NCBI RefSeq assembly: GCF_018882185.1
Contig: NZ_JACVOY010000001.1
Coordinates: forward strand, 372,001-436,000
Direction: 5' to 3'
Origin: Polynucleobacter sp. AP-Latsch-80-C2
GTDB lineage: Bacteria > Pseudomonadota > Gammaproteobacteria > Burkholderiales > Burkholderiaceae
DNA: 64,000 bases
Shown: positions 28,114-37,515 of the stretch, piece by piece
Numbering within the stretch: position 1 is the first letter of the stretch
Layout: every line of letters starts with the position of its first letter
Translations under genes and position numbers: made by a program
Notes under the pieces: generated by a model
Databases searched by the model: none
What the model was told of the DNA's origin: nothing
The model's input: only the letters and a program-made list of their open reading frames with translations

Positions 28114-29637
28114 GTGAAATCATCTAAAGTTATTCCGATACAAGCTCAGAACACTTCTGAGACTGGAATAACCTGTCATTCAGGCGCAGAAGAATTATTA
28201 GCAGCTGCTAAGTCTGCCAATAAAAGTGAGATCTTGGGTCAGTACGCAAAAGATTACCCTAAGGGCCCTCATGATCAACCACAAAGTATGTGCCCTGCAT
28301 TTGGTTCTTTGCGAGTAGGCTTGAGAATGCGTAGGACAGCGACGATTCTGTCAGGTTCGGCCTGTTGTGTATACGGCCTTACTTTTACCTCCCACTTTTA
28401 TGGTGCGCGACGTAGCGTCGGATATGTACCATTTAACTCTGAGTCCTTGGTTACTGGGAAGTTATTCGAAGATATACGGGATGCGGTTTATAAAGAAACT
28501 AATCCCGACCTCTATGACGCCATAGTCATTATCAATTTATGTGTTCCAACTGCTAGTGGCGTGCCGTTGCAATTATTGCCAAAAGAAATCAATGGTGTTC
28601 GTATTATTGGCATTGATGTTCCGGGATTTGGGGTGCCTACCCATGCAGAGGCCAAAGATGTTCTAGCAAGCGCAATGTTGCGTTATGCACGTACTGAAAT
28701 CGAAAATGGCCCAGTGTCTGCACCACGGAATGGCCTTTCTGATAAGCCTACAGTTACCTTGTTAGGTGAAATGTTCCCGGTAGATCCAATCAGCATTGGA
28801 ATGATGTTAGAGCCAATGGGTATGGGTGTTGGACCGGTTGTGCCAACTAGAGAATGGCGCGAGCTATATCAGGCGTTCGACTCTAAGGTAGTCGCAGCAA
28901 TTCACCCGTTTTATACCGCAAGTATTCGTGAATTTGAAAGTGCTGGAAGAACCATTGTGGGCTCTGCTCCGATTGGTTACGATGGCACAGCTCAATGGCT
29001 AGAAAACATTGGAGTAGCCTCTGGTGTCAGCGCAGAAAAAATTGGTAATGCTAAAGCCAAGTTTTTGCCAATGATTCAAGCTGCACTCAAAGCAAAACCA
29101 ATCAAAGGAAGAATCACTCTTAGTGGGTATGAGGGTTCGGAATTACTAGTGGCACGTTTATTGGTAGAGAGTGGGGCGGATGTACGTTATGTTGGCACTG
29201 CTTGTCCAAAGACAATTTGGAGCAGCGGCGACTTAGATTGGCTTGAGCAACACGGCGTTCATGTTGAGTATCGCGCTTCTTTGGAGCAAGATCTCGCCGC
29301 AATGAAAGAGTTCGAGCCAGATTTAGTGATTGGCACAACGCCAGTAGTTCAAAAGGCCAAAGAATTGTCTATCCCATCCTTGTATTTCACGAATTTAATT
29401 TCAGCACGACCACTAATGGGGGCTGCTGGTGCAGGTTCTTTGGCTCAAGTCATCAATGCAGCATTAGCAAACCAAGATCGTTTTGATGCTATGAACTCAT
29501 TCTTTGAGGGTGTGGGTAAAGATCATGCAGCTGGTGTTTGGGAATCAGTGCCTGTTGATCGTCCTGAATTTAAAGCTGATGTAAGGCGTCGCATGGAAAA
29601 AGCGCGAGCCAAGCAAAAAGCTGAGGAGATGGGCTAA
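28114..29637 (+). CDS. bchY: Chlorophyllide a reductase subunit Y
   Basis: A 507-aa NifD-like catalytic subunit of chlorophyllide a oxidoreductase. Cysteine ligands for the [4Fe-4S] cluster are in [12 protein letters not shown] and [30 protein letters not shown] and the [20 protein letters not shown] fold match the family. It starts with GTG at 28114, behind a CCGGAGCC ribosome site and 14 bases after bchX. The stop overlaps the bchZ start (TAATG). Confidence 0.95.
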   Translation: MKSSKVIPIQAQNTSETGITCHSGAEELLAAAKSANKSEILGQYAKDYPKGPHDQPQSMCPAFGSLRVGLRMRRTATILSGSACCVYGLTFTSHFYGARRSVGYVPFNSESLVTGKLFEDIRDAVYKETNPDLYDAIVIINLCVPTASGVPLQLLPKEINGVRIIGIDVPGFGVPTHAEAKDVLASAMLRYARTEIENGPVSAPRNGLSDKPTVTLLGEMFPVDPISIGMMLEPMGMGVGPVVPTREWRELYQAFDSKVVAAIHPFYTASIREFESAGRTIVGSAPIGYDGTAQWLENIGVASGVSAEKIGNAKAKFLPMIQAALKAKPIKGRITLSGYEGSELLVARLLVESGADVRYVGTACPKTIWSSGDLDWLEQHGVHVEYRASLEQDLAAMKEFEPDLVIGTTPVVQKAKELSIPSLYFTNLISARPLMGAAGAGSLAQVINAALANQDRFDAMNSFFEGVGKDHAAGVWESVPVDRPEFKADVRRRMEKARAKQKAEEMG

Positions 29638-31094
29638 TGCTAGTCCTAGATCACGATCGCGCTGGAGGATATTGGGGGGCTGTATATGTATTTACAGCTG
29701 TAAAGGGTCTTCAAGTTGTTATTGACGGTCCAGTTGGCTGTGAAAACTTGCCGGTGACATCAGTGCTCCATTACACCGATGCCTTGCCCCCTCATGAATT
29801 GCCAATAGTAGTGACTGGTTTAGCTGAAGAGCAGTTAGGCAGAGAAGGTACAGAAGAGTCAATGAAGCGCGCTCATAAAGTGCTTGATCCTGATTTACCT
29901 GCAGTAGTAGTAACGGGTTCTATTGCGGAGATGATTGGTGGTGGTGTAACACCTGAGGGAACTGGTATTAAGCGCTTCTTGCCAAGAACAATTGACGAAG
30001 ATCAATGGCAATGCGCAAATAGGGCAATGAATTGGCTTTGGACCGAATATGGACTTAAAAAGATTCCTCCACGCAAAAGAGATGCAGATACAAAACCTAG
30101 GGTCAATATTATTGGACCTTCTTATGGCAGCTTCAATTTATATAGTGACTTAGCTGAAATTAGGCGTTTAGTCGAAGGTATTGGTGCGGAAGTAAATTTA
30201 GTATTCCCCTTGGGAACTCACCTTGCAGATATTCCAAAATTAATTGATGCGGATGTCAATATCTGCATGTATCGAGAGTATGGACGACTCCTATGTGAGA
30301 CGCTTGAGAGACCTTACTTGCAAGCCCCCATTGGAATGCAATCTACCACTGCTTTTTTACGAAAGCTGGGCGAGTTGTGTGGTCTTGACGTGGAACCTTT
30401 CGTTGAAAAAGAGAAGCACACAACATTAAAGCCAATCTGGGATTTATGGCGTTCTGTCACGCAAGATTTTTTTGGCACAGCTAGCTTTGCCATCGTAGCA
30501 AGTGAAACCTATACACGAGGCGTTAGAAATTTCCTCGAAGAAGAAATGGGTCTTCCGTGTAATTTTGCAGTCTCTAGATTGCCTGGAAACAAGACAAATA
30601 ACGTTGAAATCAGAGAGTTAGTTCAAAAGAAAACTCCTCTAGTGATGTTTGGAAGTTATAACGAGCGGATGTACGGTAGTGAAATCAGCGCACGGTTTTC
30701 TTTCATAACCGCTTCATTTCCTGGGGCAATTATCCGTAGGCATACCGGCACTCCTTATATGGGATATTCCGGATCAGTCTATTTAATTCAGGAAGTTTGC
30801 AATTCACTGTTTGATGCTTTATTCAATATTTTGCCACTAGGCACTGAAATGGATAAGGTTGATCCAACCCCTGCGAAATTACAAAGCTCCATTCAGGCAA
30901 TGCCATGGGAGCAGGGGGCCCAGGAGTTATTAAACAAGTTAATTAGTAAACAACCAGTGCTCACTCAAATATCGGCAGCGAAAAAAATCCGTGATGAGGC
31001 TGAGTTAGAGGCACGTAAACAAAAAATTGAAAAAGTAACTGTAGCTTGTTTACAGAAGTCATCCTTCTCCTTGGTTGAAGGGGAGGCTGTATGA
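29637..31094 (+). CDS. bchZ: Chlorophyllide a reductase subunit Z
   Basis: A 485-aa NifK-like partner of BchY. The N-terminal [20 protein letters not shown] supplies the cluster cysteine, and [34 protein letters not shown] and [14 protein letters not shown] are conserved. The C-terminal helix ([16 protein letters not shown]) is the usual extended tail. It is separated from pufB by 123 bases of leader with no strong terminator, so read-through into puf is expected, as in the classical superoperon. Confidence 0.95.
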   Translation: MLVLDHDRAGGYWGAVYVFTAVKGLQVVIDGPVGCENLPVTSVLHYTDALPPHELPIVVTGLAEEQLGREGTEESMKRAHKVLDPDLPAVVVTGSIAEMIGGGVTPEGTGIKRFLPRTIDEDQWQCANRAMNWLWTEYGLKKIPPRKRDADTKPRVNIIGPSYGSFNLYSDLAEIRRLVEGIGAEVNLVFPLGTHLADIPKLIDADVNICMYREYGRLLCETLERPYLQAPIGMQSTTAFLRKLGELCGLDVEPFVEKEKHTTLKPIWDLWRSVTQDFFGTASFAIVASETYTRGVRNFLEEEMGLPCNFAVSRLPGNKTNNVEIRELVQKKTPLVMFGSYNERMYGSEISARFSFITASFPGAIIRRHTGTPYMGYSGSVYLIQEVCNSLFDALFNILPLGTEMDKVDPTPAKLQSSIQAMPWEQGAQELLNKLISKQPVLTQISAAKKIRDEAELEARKQKIEKVTVACLQKSSFSLVEGEAV

Positions 31095-31217
31095 CAGGCA
31101 TTCAAAGATATTGCTCTAGTAAAGAGCTAAACCAATATGGTGTTGTTAAGCCATATCCTCAAATCTACAGGGGTGATGTAGAAAAGACCGCAAGGTCAGT
31201 TTCAAGGAGTAGTCATC
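31095..31217 (+). promoter_or_regulatory. puf leader with three small hairpins
   Basis: Three stem-loops lie before pufB: GCTCT/AGAGC (31113-31127), ATATGG/CCATAT (31135-31156) and GACC-GCAA-GGTC with a GNRA tetraloop (31186-31197). A strong AAGGAG ribosome site follows. No PufQ-like ORF is present here. The structures could set the 5' end or the stability of processed pufBA mRNA. Confidence 0.4.
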
Positions 31218-31364
31218 ATGAGTGAAAACAGATCTATATCTGGGCTTACCGATGCAGAAGCTAAAGAATTCCATACATTTTATATGCAAGGTCTTCTTGG
31301 ATTTACTGCAATCGCTGTCGTCGCGCACATACTTGTATGGGCATGGCGTCCATGGTTCTTTTGA
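31218..31364 (+). CDS. pufB: Light-harvesting 1 beta polypeptide
   Basis: A 48-aa LH1 beta chain that spans the membrane once and ligates bacteriochlorophyll through histidines. The polar N-terminus [19 protein letters not shown] carries the conserved helix, [19 protein letters not shown] is the span with its ligand His, and the chain ends in WRPWFF. The ribosome site AAGGAG is ideal. Unusually, the alpha gene does not follow at once: 281 bases, mostly a separate 73-codon frame, intervene. Confidence 0.96.
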   Translation: MSENRSISGLTDAEAKEFHTFYMQGLLGFTAIAVVAHILVWAWRPWFF

Positions 31365-31413
31365 TGCAGTAGTAAGTACATAGTAAACGTAGTCAATTAG
31401 AGGGAGTGTTTTT

Positions 31414-31635
31414 ATGAAGATCAATACGGATTTAATGCATAAACATGTTTTGCATGACACCTGGTCATTCAAAATTATTTTTTTGATTAGTTACGTGGTG
31501 CTCTTTGTTGTAGCACTTTTTTTAATTGTCTTACCTGCATCACAGAAAAGTTGGTTATTTTCTGGTGCTGACGGAGGTTCATTCTTCAAGTCAGTTGAAA
31601 CAGGTGTTTACGGCTTTATGTCTTACTTAAATTAG
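31414..31635 (+). CDS. Unknown 73-aa single-span protein between pufB and pufA
   Basis: A 73-residue frame with its own GAGGGAG ribosome site. A polar N-terminus ([17 protein letters not shown]) is followed by one strongly hydrophobic span (about residues 19-42, [20 protein letters not shown]) and a C-terminal tail [10 protein letters not shown]...[12 protein letters not shown]. It is neither an LH1 alpha nor beta chain: it lacks the ligand His inside the span. It does not look like PufX, and it is in the wrong place and lacks the usual C-terminus for PufQ. Placement between two LH1 genes with independent translation signals points to a ring component or assembly factor, which is inference. 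Confidence 0.8.
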   Translation: MKINTDLMHKHVLHDTWSFKIIFLISYVVLFVVALFLIVLPASQKSWLFSGADGGSFFKSVETGVYGFMSYLN

Positions 31636-31645
31636 GAGAAATATT

Positions 31646-31822
31646 ATGTGGAGAATTTGGAAACTATACGACCCACTACGTGCGATGGTTGCACAGGGCG
31701 TTTTTCTCTTTGCTTTGGCAGCAATGATTCATCTCATTTTATTGAGCACAGTTCAATACAAATGGCTGGATGGTATGAGTCAAGAGCAGTACAAAGCAGC
31801 TATATCAGCAGCGAAGAAGTAA
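31646..31822 (+). CDS. pufA: Light-harvesting 1 alpha polypeptide
   Basis: A 58-aa LH1 alpha chain. [18 protein letters not shown] is the conserved interfacial N-terminus, and [17 protein letters not shown] is the span with the bacteriochlorophyll-ligating His29. YKWLDG follows, with a short charged tail ending [13 protein letters not shown] precedes the ATG by eight bases. The longer frame starting at 31648 is only a shadow of this gene. Two stable hairpins lie between it and pufL. Confidence 0.96.
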   Translation: MWRIWKLYDPLRAMVAQGVFLFALAAMIHLILLSTVQYKWLDGMSQEQYKAAISAAKK

Positions 31823-31836
31823 TTAGATGTGCAAAC

Positions 31837-31872
31837 CGTAGGCGAATTTCTAGAAATAGTGATTCGTCTACG
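31837..31872 (+). promoter_or_regulatory. Intercistronic hairpin 1 (pufA-pufL)
   Basis: CGTAGGCGAAT (31837-31847) pairs with ATTCGTCTACG (31862-31872), ten Watson-Crick pairs and one G-U, over a 14-base loop. It is in the position of the Rhodobacter pufA-pufL stem-loops that slow 3' decay and give excess pufBA over pufLM mRNA. Confidence 0.7.
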
Positions 31873-31887
31873 CAAGATTAATTTAAT

Positions 31888-31904
31888 GTGAGAAAAATTC
31901 TCAC
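31888..31904 (+). promoter_or_regulatory. Intercistronic hairpin 2 (pufA-pufL)
   Basis: GTGAGAA and TTCTCAC pair around an AAA loop, immediately before the AAGGAG ribosome site of pufL. Besides protecting pufBA mRNA, it may influence pufL translation. Confidence 0.6.
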
Positions 31905-31921
31905 TGTGTAAGGAGCGCTAA

Positions 31922-32746
31922 ATGGCCATGCTCAACTTTGAAAAAAAATACCGCGTGCGCGGTGGGACTCTAATAGGAGGAGATCTTTTTGATTTCTGGG
32001 TAGGCCCTTTCTACGTCGGATTTTTTGGGGTAACCACTATATTCTTTGCATTCCTTGGGACTGCAATGATTCTTTGGGGGACATCCCAAGCGGGCGTCTT
32101 TAATCCTTGGCAAATAAATATTGCCCCTCCGGATTTGAAATATGGGTTAGGCGTAGCTCCTTTGATGGAGGGTGGATTATGGCAAATCATTACTATCTGC
32201 GCCTTAGGAGCATTTGGTTCTTGGGCAATGCGTGAGGTGGAAATTTCTCGAAAATTGGGAATGGGCCTTCATGTACCAGTTGCTTTTAGTATGGCCATCT
32301 TTGCGTATTTCACTTTGGTTGTAATTCGCCCAGTGTTAATGGGTGCATGGGGCTACGGTTTTCCCTATGGAATATTGAGCCATTTAGATTGGGTATCGAA
32401 TACTGGGTATCAGTATCTTCACTTTCATTACAACCCAGCCCACATGATTGCGGTAACACTATTTTTTACAACAACATTAGCGCTTGCGCTGCATGGAGCT
32501 TTGATCTTATCTTCTACGAATCCACAACCTGGGCAGCCGGTCAAAACTCCTGAGCACGAGGATACTTTCTTTAGAGACATTATTGGATATTCCGTTGGAA
32601 CATTGGGCATTCATCGTCTTGGATTATTCCTAGCCTTAGCGGCTGTATTTTGGAGTGCTGTTTGTATTGTTATTAGTGGCCCCTTCTGGACAAAGGGTTG
32701 GCCTGAATGGTGGACATGGTGGTTGAATTTGCCAATCTGGGGTTAG
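31922..32746 (+). CDS. pufL: Photosynthetic reaction centre L subunit
   Basis: A 274-aa five-span membrane protein that binds the special-pair and accessory bacteriochlorophylls, bacteriopheophytin and quinone with Puf[21 protein letters not shown] is the diagnostic start. Bacteriochlorophyll and iron ligands lie in [29 protein letters not shown] and [21 protein letters not shown]. The length matches purple-bacterial PufL. An AAGGAG ribosome site precedes it and pufM follows after 32 bases. Confidence 0.97.
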   Translation: MAMLNFEKKYRVRGGTLIGGDLFDFWVGPFYVGFFGVTTIFFAFLGTAMILWGTSQAGVFNPWQINIAPPDLKYGLGVAPLMEGGLWQIITICALGAFGSWAMREVEISRKLGMGLHVPVAFSMAIFAYFTLVVIRPVLMGAWGYGFPYGILSHLDWVSNTGYQYLHFHYNPAHMIAVTLFFTTTLALALHGALILSSTNPQPGQPVKTPEHEDTFFRDIIGYSVGTLGIHRLGLFLALAAVFWSAVCIVISGPFWTKGWPEWWTWWLNLPIWG

Positions 32747-32778
32747 TTTTCAGCTAAATTGAAAATGCGGAGAGCATT

Positions 32779-33777
32779 ATGGAATATCAAAATCTATTTA
32801 CACAAACACAAGTAACTGGTCCTGCGAGTCATGGCGTTCCGATCAACGCCTACGATATGCGTGAGCGAACTCGCTCTATTGGATTTAGTCATTTGATGGG
32901 GCGCATTGGTAATGCGCAGCTCGGACCTATATACCTTGGGAGATTAGGGGTCGCATCACTAATATTTGGGATGACAGCATTTTTCATTATTGGTATGAAT
33001 ATGCTGGCCCAGGTTGGCTGGAATCCTTTGCAATTTGTGAGGAAATTATTTTGGCTCTCTCTAGATCCTCCAGCACCAAAGTATGGTTTAACCCTTGCGC
33101 CATTAAATGAAGGGGGCTGGTGGTCAATTGTTGGATTATTTTTAACGATCTCAATTATGCTTTGGTGGCTTAGAACCTTCCGTAGGGCTCAGGCTCTTGG
33201 AATGGGTACCCATGTACCTTGGGCATTCGCATCAGCAATTTGGTTGTTCTTGGTATTAGGTCTGATTCGTCCCGTGCTGATGGGTAGCTGGAGCGAAGCG
33301 GTACCATTTGGTATCTTTTCTCACCTAGATTGGGTATCCGCCTTTTCAATTCGCTACGGCAACTTGTTTTATAACCCATTCCATATGCTGTCCATTGTGT
33401 TTCTTTATGGGTCAGTTCTTTTGTTTGCCATGCACGGCGCAACTATTCTGGCAGTGAGTCGATTTGGTGGTGAAAGAGAAATTGAACAAATTGTCGATCG
33501 CGGAACCGCATCTGAAAGGGCTGCTTTATTCTGGAGATGGACTATGGGCTTTAACGCTACCATGGAATCCATTCACCGTTGGGCCTGGTGGTTTGCTGTA
33601 CTCACTCCATTAACAGGTGGCATTGGAATTTTACTAACCGGCACCGTTGTGGATAACTGGTATCTATGGGCTGTTAAGCATAATATGGCGCCAACTTATC
33701 CTGCAATATATGGGACCGTTTCTGATCCTGCTTTAAAAGCACCTTCAGCTCCAGTAGCAATAGGGGAGAAAAAATGA
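32779..33777 (+). CDS. pufM: Photosynthetic reaction centre M subunit
   Basis: A 332-aa partner of PufL with five membrane spans. Conserved segments are [31 protein letters not shown], the special-pair region [19 protein letters not shown] and iron/quinone-binding [19 protein letters not shown]. The C-terminal tail, rich in Ala and Pro, extends to the periplasm and fits a reaction centre that carries a PufC cytochrome. The stop overlaps the pufC start (ATGA). Confidence 0.97.
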   Translation: MEYQNLFTQTQVTGPASHGVPINAYDMRERTRSIGFSHLMGRIGNAQLGPIYLGRLGVASLIFGMTAFFIIGMNMLAQVGWNPLQFVRKLFWLSLDPPAPKYGLTLAPLNEGGWWSIVGLFLTISIMLWWLRTFRRAQALGMGTHVPWAFASAIWLFLVLGLIRPVLMGSWSEAVPFGIFSHLDWVSAFSIRYGNLFYNPFHMLSIVFLYGSVLLFAMHGATILAVSRFGGEREIEQIVDRGTASERAALFWRWTMGFNATMESIHRWAWWFAVLTPLTGGIGILLTGTVVDNWYLWAVKHNMAPTYPAIYGTVSDPALKAPSAPVAIGEKK

Positions 33778-34817
33778 AAAACGTTCGCCAAAAAATTGCC
33801 ATTGCATTTAGTGTTTTGGCAATCCTTACGCTTACGGCGTGTGAGCGACCACCAGTTGAGTCAAAGCAAACTGGATACCGCGGCACTGGTATGGATCAGA
33901 TTAATAATCCTAGAACACAAGAGCAGCTAGCTAAGATTAATGAAATGCCAGCTGGCATACCCGCTTCCCCTGATGGACCGAAGGCTGGGGCAACGTACAA
34001 AAATGTTAAGGTGTTAAATAACCTCAGCACTGCTCAATTCGGTGCTTTTATGGTCTCAATGACTGCATGGGTCGCCCCTAAAGAGGGTTGCTCTTATTGC
34101 CATAATGTTCAGAATTTTGCTGACGATTCTCTCTACACCAAAACTGTAGCTAGAAGAATGATTCAGATGAATCAGCAAATTAATAGCAATTGGACTGATC
34201 ACGTAAAACAAACGGGCGTAACCTGTTACACCTGCCATAGAGGTAATAACATCCCTCAAAATGTTTGGTTTAACCCAGAAGAAAAGCGTGGCGGTAACAT
34301 GCTAGGCAATGCAAACGGACAAAATGATCCTGCTCCAGCAGTTGCTTACACTTCTTTGCCTAATAAACCATTTGCAGCCTATTTGGTTGAAAAAGGTGAT
34401 CCAGCAAGGATAGTTGGCAAAACAGCTCTTCCTACGGGGAACAAAGCAACCCTTCAAAGCACGGAAAATGTATATGGAATGATGACTCACATGTCTCATT
34501 CTCTGGGGGTTAACTGTACTTACTGCCATAACTCTCAGAACTTCTCTAGCTGGGAGCAAAGTACACCACAGCGAGTGCAGGCTTGGCATGGAATCCAGAT
34601 GCTCAAAGACGTCAATACAAACTTTTTGACATCCTTAGAAAGTGTATTCCCACCAAATCGACTCGGGCCCACTGGTGACGTTGCTAAAGCAAACTGCGCC
34701 ACCTGTCATCAAGGTGTAAATAAACCACTCTTAGGTCAAAGTATGTTGAAGGATTATCCGTATCTTGCTCCAAATAGAGATATGCCAAAAGATAGCACCC
34801 ATAGCGCAGCAAAATAG
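33774..34817 (+). CDS. pufC: Reaction-centre tetraheme cytochrome c subunit
   Basis: A 347-aa lipoprotein (lipobox LTAC, Cys23) bound to the periplasmic face of the reaction centre, re-reducing the special pair. Four CxxCH haem sites are visible: Cys106-His110, Cys151-His155, Cys248-His252 and Cys308-His312. Met ligands are likely in [15 protein letters not shown] and the [10 protein letters not shown] region. It would accept electrons from soluble carriers such as the HiPIP or a cytochrome c. It is the last gene before a strong terminator-like hairpin. Confidence 0.97.
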   Translation: MKNVRQKIAIAFSVLAILTLTACERPPVESKQTGYRGTGMDQINNPRTQEQLAKINEMPAGIPASPDGPKAGATYKNVKVLNNLSTAQFGAFMVSMTAWVAPKEGCSYCHNVQNFADDSLYTKTVARRMIQMNQQINSNWTDHVKQTGVTCYTCHRGNNIPQNVWFNPEEKRGGNMLGNANGQNDPAPAVAYTSLPNKPFAAYLVEKGDPARIVGKTALPTGNKATLQSTENVYGMMTHMSHSLGVNCTYCHNSQNFSSWEQSTPQRVQAWHGIQMLKDVNTNFLTSLESVFPPNRLGPTGDVAKANCATCHQGVNKPLLGQSMLKDYPYLAPNRDMPKDSTHSAAK

Positions 34818-34826
34818 CCTTGCCAA

Positions 34827-34858
34827 CCCCTTTGATATTAAATATCAAAGGGGTTTTT
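34827..34858 (+). terminator. Strong rho-independent terminator after pufC
   Basis: CCCCTTTGATATT and AATATCAAAGGGG form a nearly loop-less perfect inverted repeat followed by TTTTT. Only about 16 bases separate it from crtI, so crtI transcripts must either read through or begin inside this element. Confidence 0.85.
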
Positions 34859-34874
34859 AAATAAAGGAAGTCTG

Positions 34875-36434
34875 ATGGACCAACAGGTCGATCAATTTAA
34901 GATCCCCGAAAACATTGCCACAGCTGGAGATGTTAATGCCTCAGAACGCGCTCTTGTAATCGGTGCGGGGTTTGGTGGTCTTGCCGCAGCAATTCGTTTA
35001 GCCATAAAAGGATATGACGTTCAGGTATTGGAAAGATTGGGAGACGCTGGAGGTAGGGCTTATGTACATAGAAGAAATGGCTTTACGTTTGATGCCGGCC
35101 CTACTATTATCACTGCACCTTTTTTACTAGAAGAGTTATGGAGCTTGTGCGGCAAAAAAATGTCTAACGATGTTGATTTGCGTGCAATGGATCCGTTTTA
35201 TCAAATCCGATTTGCAGATGGCCGCATATTTAATTACACCGGTGATCTGGAGCGAATGAAGCAAGAAGTTGCTAAATTTAGTCCTAGTGATTTACCAGGT
35301 TATCTACGTTTTTTAGAAGAGGCAGAGTATTGCTACAAACTAGGGTTTGAAGAGCTGGGAGATGTTGCATTTGATAGCTTAAAAGATTTAGTAAAAGCAT
35401 TTCCAAGCCTCGTGAAGATGAGGGCTTGGAATAATCTCTATAGCTTAGTTGCGAAACATATCAAAGACCCACAGCTTAGAGAAGTGATGAGCTTTCATCC
35501 ATTGCTCATTGGCGGTAATCCTTTTTCGGTTACCTCTGTTTATGCATTAATTAATTCCTTAGAGCGCAAATGGGGCGTTCATTCCGCAATGGGTGGAACG
35601 GGATCAATTATCAAAGGACTTGTTGGTTTGCTAAATGGCCTTGGCGTAAGAATCCGTTATGCAAGTACCGTTAAGAAAATCAATATCGTTGAAAATAAAG
35701 TAACGGGCGTCACATTGGAAAATGGTGAGGTTTTATTTGCCAATAAGGTAGTCTGTAATGCTGATACAGCATGGACTTACAAAAATTTGATTGACCCAGA
35801 ACATCGAAAAATATGGACTGATAAAAAAATTGAGAATGGTAAGTACTCAATGAGTCTATTTGTCTGGTACTTTGGCACTAAAAAACAATACCCAAAAATA
35901 CCGCACCACATGATGCTGTTAGGTAAACGTTATAAAACTCTTTTAGAGGATATTTTTAAACGCCATCATCTTGCTAAAGACTTTAGCCTTTATTTGCATC
36001 GTCCCACAGCAACTGATCCTAACTTAGCTCCTCCAGAATGTGATACCTTTTATGTACTTTCCCCCGTTCCTCATCTGGACAGTGGAACCGATTGGAAGCA
36101 GGAGGCTGAGCCCTATAGAAAAGCCATTGCAAAGATGCTTGAAGAAACTGTTTTACCGGGCTTGCAAGAGAATTTAGTGGAATCGTTTGTAATGACTCCA
36201 GAAGATTTTAAAGACAGGCTGCTTTCCTATAAGGGAGCTGCTTTTGGTTTGGAACCTTTGCTTACCCAAAGTGCTTGGTTCAGACCACATAATCGTAGCG
36301 AAGATATTGAAGGTCTTTATATGGTTGGGGCGAGCACTCATCCGGGTGCGGGGATTCCTGGGGTTTTGTCATCAGCCAAAGCTTTAGATTCGTTGATTGC
36401 GCCCGCTAAAATACTCTCTCAAAATGCACGATAG
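34875..36434 (+). CDS. crtI: Phytoene desaturase
   Basis: A 519-aa FAD-dependent desaturase turning phytoene into neurosporene or lycopene. The dinucleotide-binding motif VIGAGFGGLAAAIRLA starts near residue 29. FDAGPTIITAPFLLEELW is the conserved second block, and YMVGASTHPGAGIPGVLSSA is the C-terminal carotenoid-desaturase signature. AAGGAAG precedes the ATG. With CrtC, CrtD, CrtF and CrtA encoded nearby, a three-step product (neurosporene) is the likely main output, which is inferred. The 3' end overlaps crtB by 11 bases. Confidence 0.95.
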   Translation: MDQQVDQFKIPENIATAGDVNASERALVIGAGFGGLAAAIRLAIKGYDVQVLERLGDAGGRAYVHRRNGFTFDAGPTIITAPFLLEELWSLCGKKMSNDVDLRAMDPFYQIRFADGRIFNYTGDLERMKQEVAKFSPSDLPGYLRFLEEAEYCYKLGFEELGDVAFDSLKDLVKAFPSLVKMRAWNNLYSLVAKHIKDPQLREVMSFHPLLIGGNPFSVTSVYALINSLERKWGVHSAMGGTGSIIKGLVGLLNGLGVRIRYASTVKKINIVENKVTGVTLENGEVLFANKVVCNADTAWTYKNLIDPEHRKIWTDKKIENGKYSMSLFVWYFGTKKQYPKIPHHMMLLGKRYKTLLEDIFKRHHLAKDFSLYLHRPTATDPNLAPPECDTFYVLSPVPHLDSGTDWKQEAEPYRKAIAKMLEETVLPGLQENLVESFVMTPEDFKDRLLSYKGAAFGLEPLLTQSAWFRPHNRSEDIEGLYMVGASTHPGAGIPGVLSSAKALDSLIAPAKILSQNAR

Positions 36435-37482
36435 AGCTATTACATCCGAATACGGATTTCAGCTTGATCTACTCTCTTGCGAGACCTTGATGAGAGATGG
36501 CTCCAAATCCTTTTTTTCTGCATCCAGGATCCTGCCTTCTAATATTCGTGATTCTGCTATAGCTTTATATGCTTTTTGTCGTTTACTGGATGATATGGTG
36601 GACGATCAAAATGCGTCTGATAATGTTATAGAGCAGATTGAATATCGATTAGATCGTATCTATTCAAAAAATCCACTAGATATACCCGCGGATAGAGCTT
36701 TAGCTCTTGTAGTTGAGCGATTTTTAATTCCTCGAAGCCTCCTGGAGGCACTGGTAGAAGGATTTAAGTGGGATCGTACTGGTCGCCAATATCAAACCAT
36801 AGAAGAGTTATGTGACTATGCTGCTAGAGTTGCTTCAACAGTAGGGGTCATGATGACTCTGATTATGGGTATACGGGATCGAGCTGTATTAGAACGCGCA
36901 TGCGAGCTTGGCCTTGCAATGCAGTTGACTAATATTGCGCGGGATATTGGGGAGGACGCTAGAAACGAGCGTCTCTATCTTCCTAGAGATTGGCTTCAAG
37001 AAGAAAATATAGACCCTGATCAGTGGCTTAAAAATCCTATTTTTAATGATGGTATCTTGCGAGTGAATCAAAAGCTCATTCAGTACGCCGATGATTTATA
37101 TGCTCGTTCGGCATTTGGATTCTCTGGTTTACCAAGAAATTGTCGATCAGCCATAGCTGCTGCTAGTTTGATTTATTCAGAAATCAGCAGACAAATTGAG
37201 CGACAGGGGATGGATTCGGTTACAAAAAGAGCTGTCGTATCAAAGAAAAGAAAAGTTTTATTGCTATTCAAATCTCTTGGGGCGGCTATCTATAGTGCAA
37301 AACCAACGCAGAGTTTAGATTCCATTCCTGCAATACAATTTTTGGTTGATGCGGTAGAGCCAGAAGGACGATACGCGCATTACAGCGGATCTGTTGAGGA
37401 TAGGCTCATTTGGGTTGTTAGTCTTCTGGAAAAAGTAGAGCATAGAAAAATAGACTCATACCATTCTTTTGCTCAGCATTAG
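36424..37482 (+). CDS. crtB: Phytoene synthase
   Basis: A 352-aa enzyme condensing two geranylgeranyl diphosphates to phytoene. The two aspartate-rich motifs are FCRLLDDMVDDQ (about residue 58) and NIARDIGEDARNERLYLP (about 175), and SFFSASRILP is the conserved start of the fold. I chose the ATG at 36424, which overlaps the crtI end, over 36397 inside crtI because homology begins there. It converges with crtC, with 33 bases between the stop codons and no clear bidirectional terminator. Confidence 0.94.
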   Translation: MHDRAITSEYGFQLDLLSCETLMRDGSKSFFSASRILPSNIRDSAIALYAFCRLLDDMVDDQNASDNVIEQIEYRLDRIYSKNPLDIPADRALALVVERFLIPRSLLEALVEGFKWDRTGRQYQTIEELCDYAARVASTVGVMMTLIMGIRDRAVLERACELGLAMQLTNIARDIGEDARNERLYLPRDWLQEENIDPDQWLKNPIFNDGILRVNQKLIQYADDLYARSAFGFSGLPRNCRSAIAAASLIYSEISRQIERQGMDSVTKRAVVSKKRKVLLLFKSLGAAIYSAKPTQSLDSIPAIQFLVDAVEPEGRYAHYSGSVEDRLIWVVSLLEKVEHRKIDSYHSFAQH

Positions 37483-37515
37483 GATTGCTTGGCTGTCTTC
37501 TATATTGCTAGTTTA

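Noticed and set aside
31010-31070. TGT ... ACA near the end of bchZ
   Set aside because: The spacing is nine bases, not twelve, so it does not match the PpsR operator.
31648-31881. 77-codon forward frame overlapping pufA
   Set aside because: It is the shadow frame of pufA; the real LH1 alpha chain reads from 31646 and has a clear family sequence.
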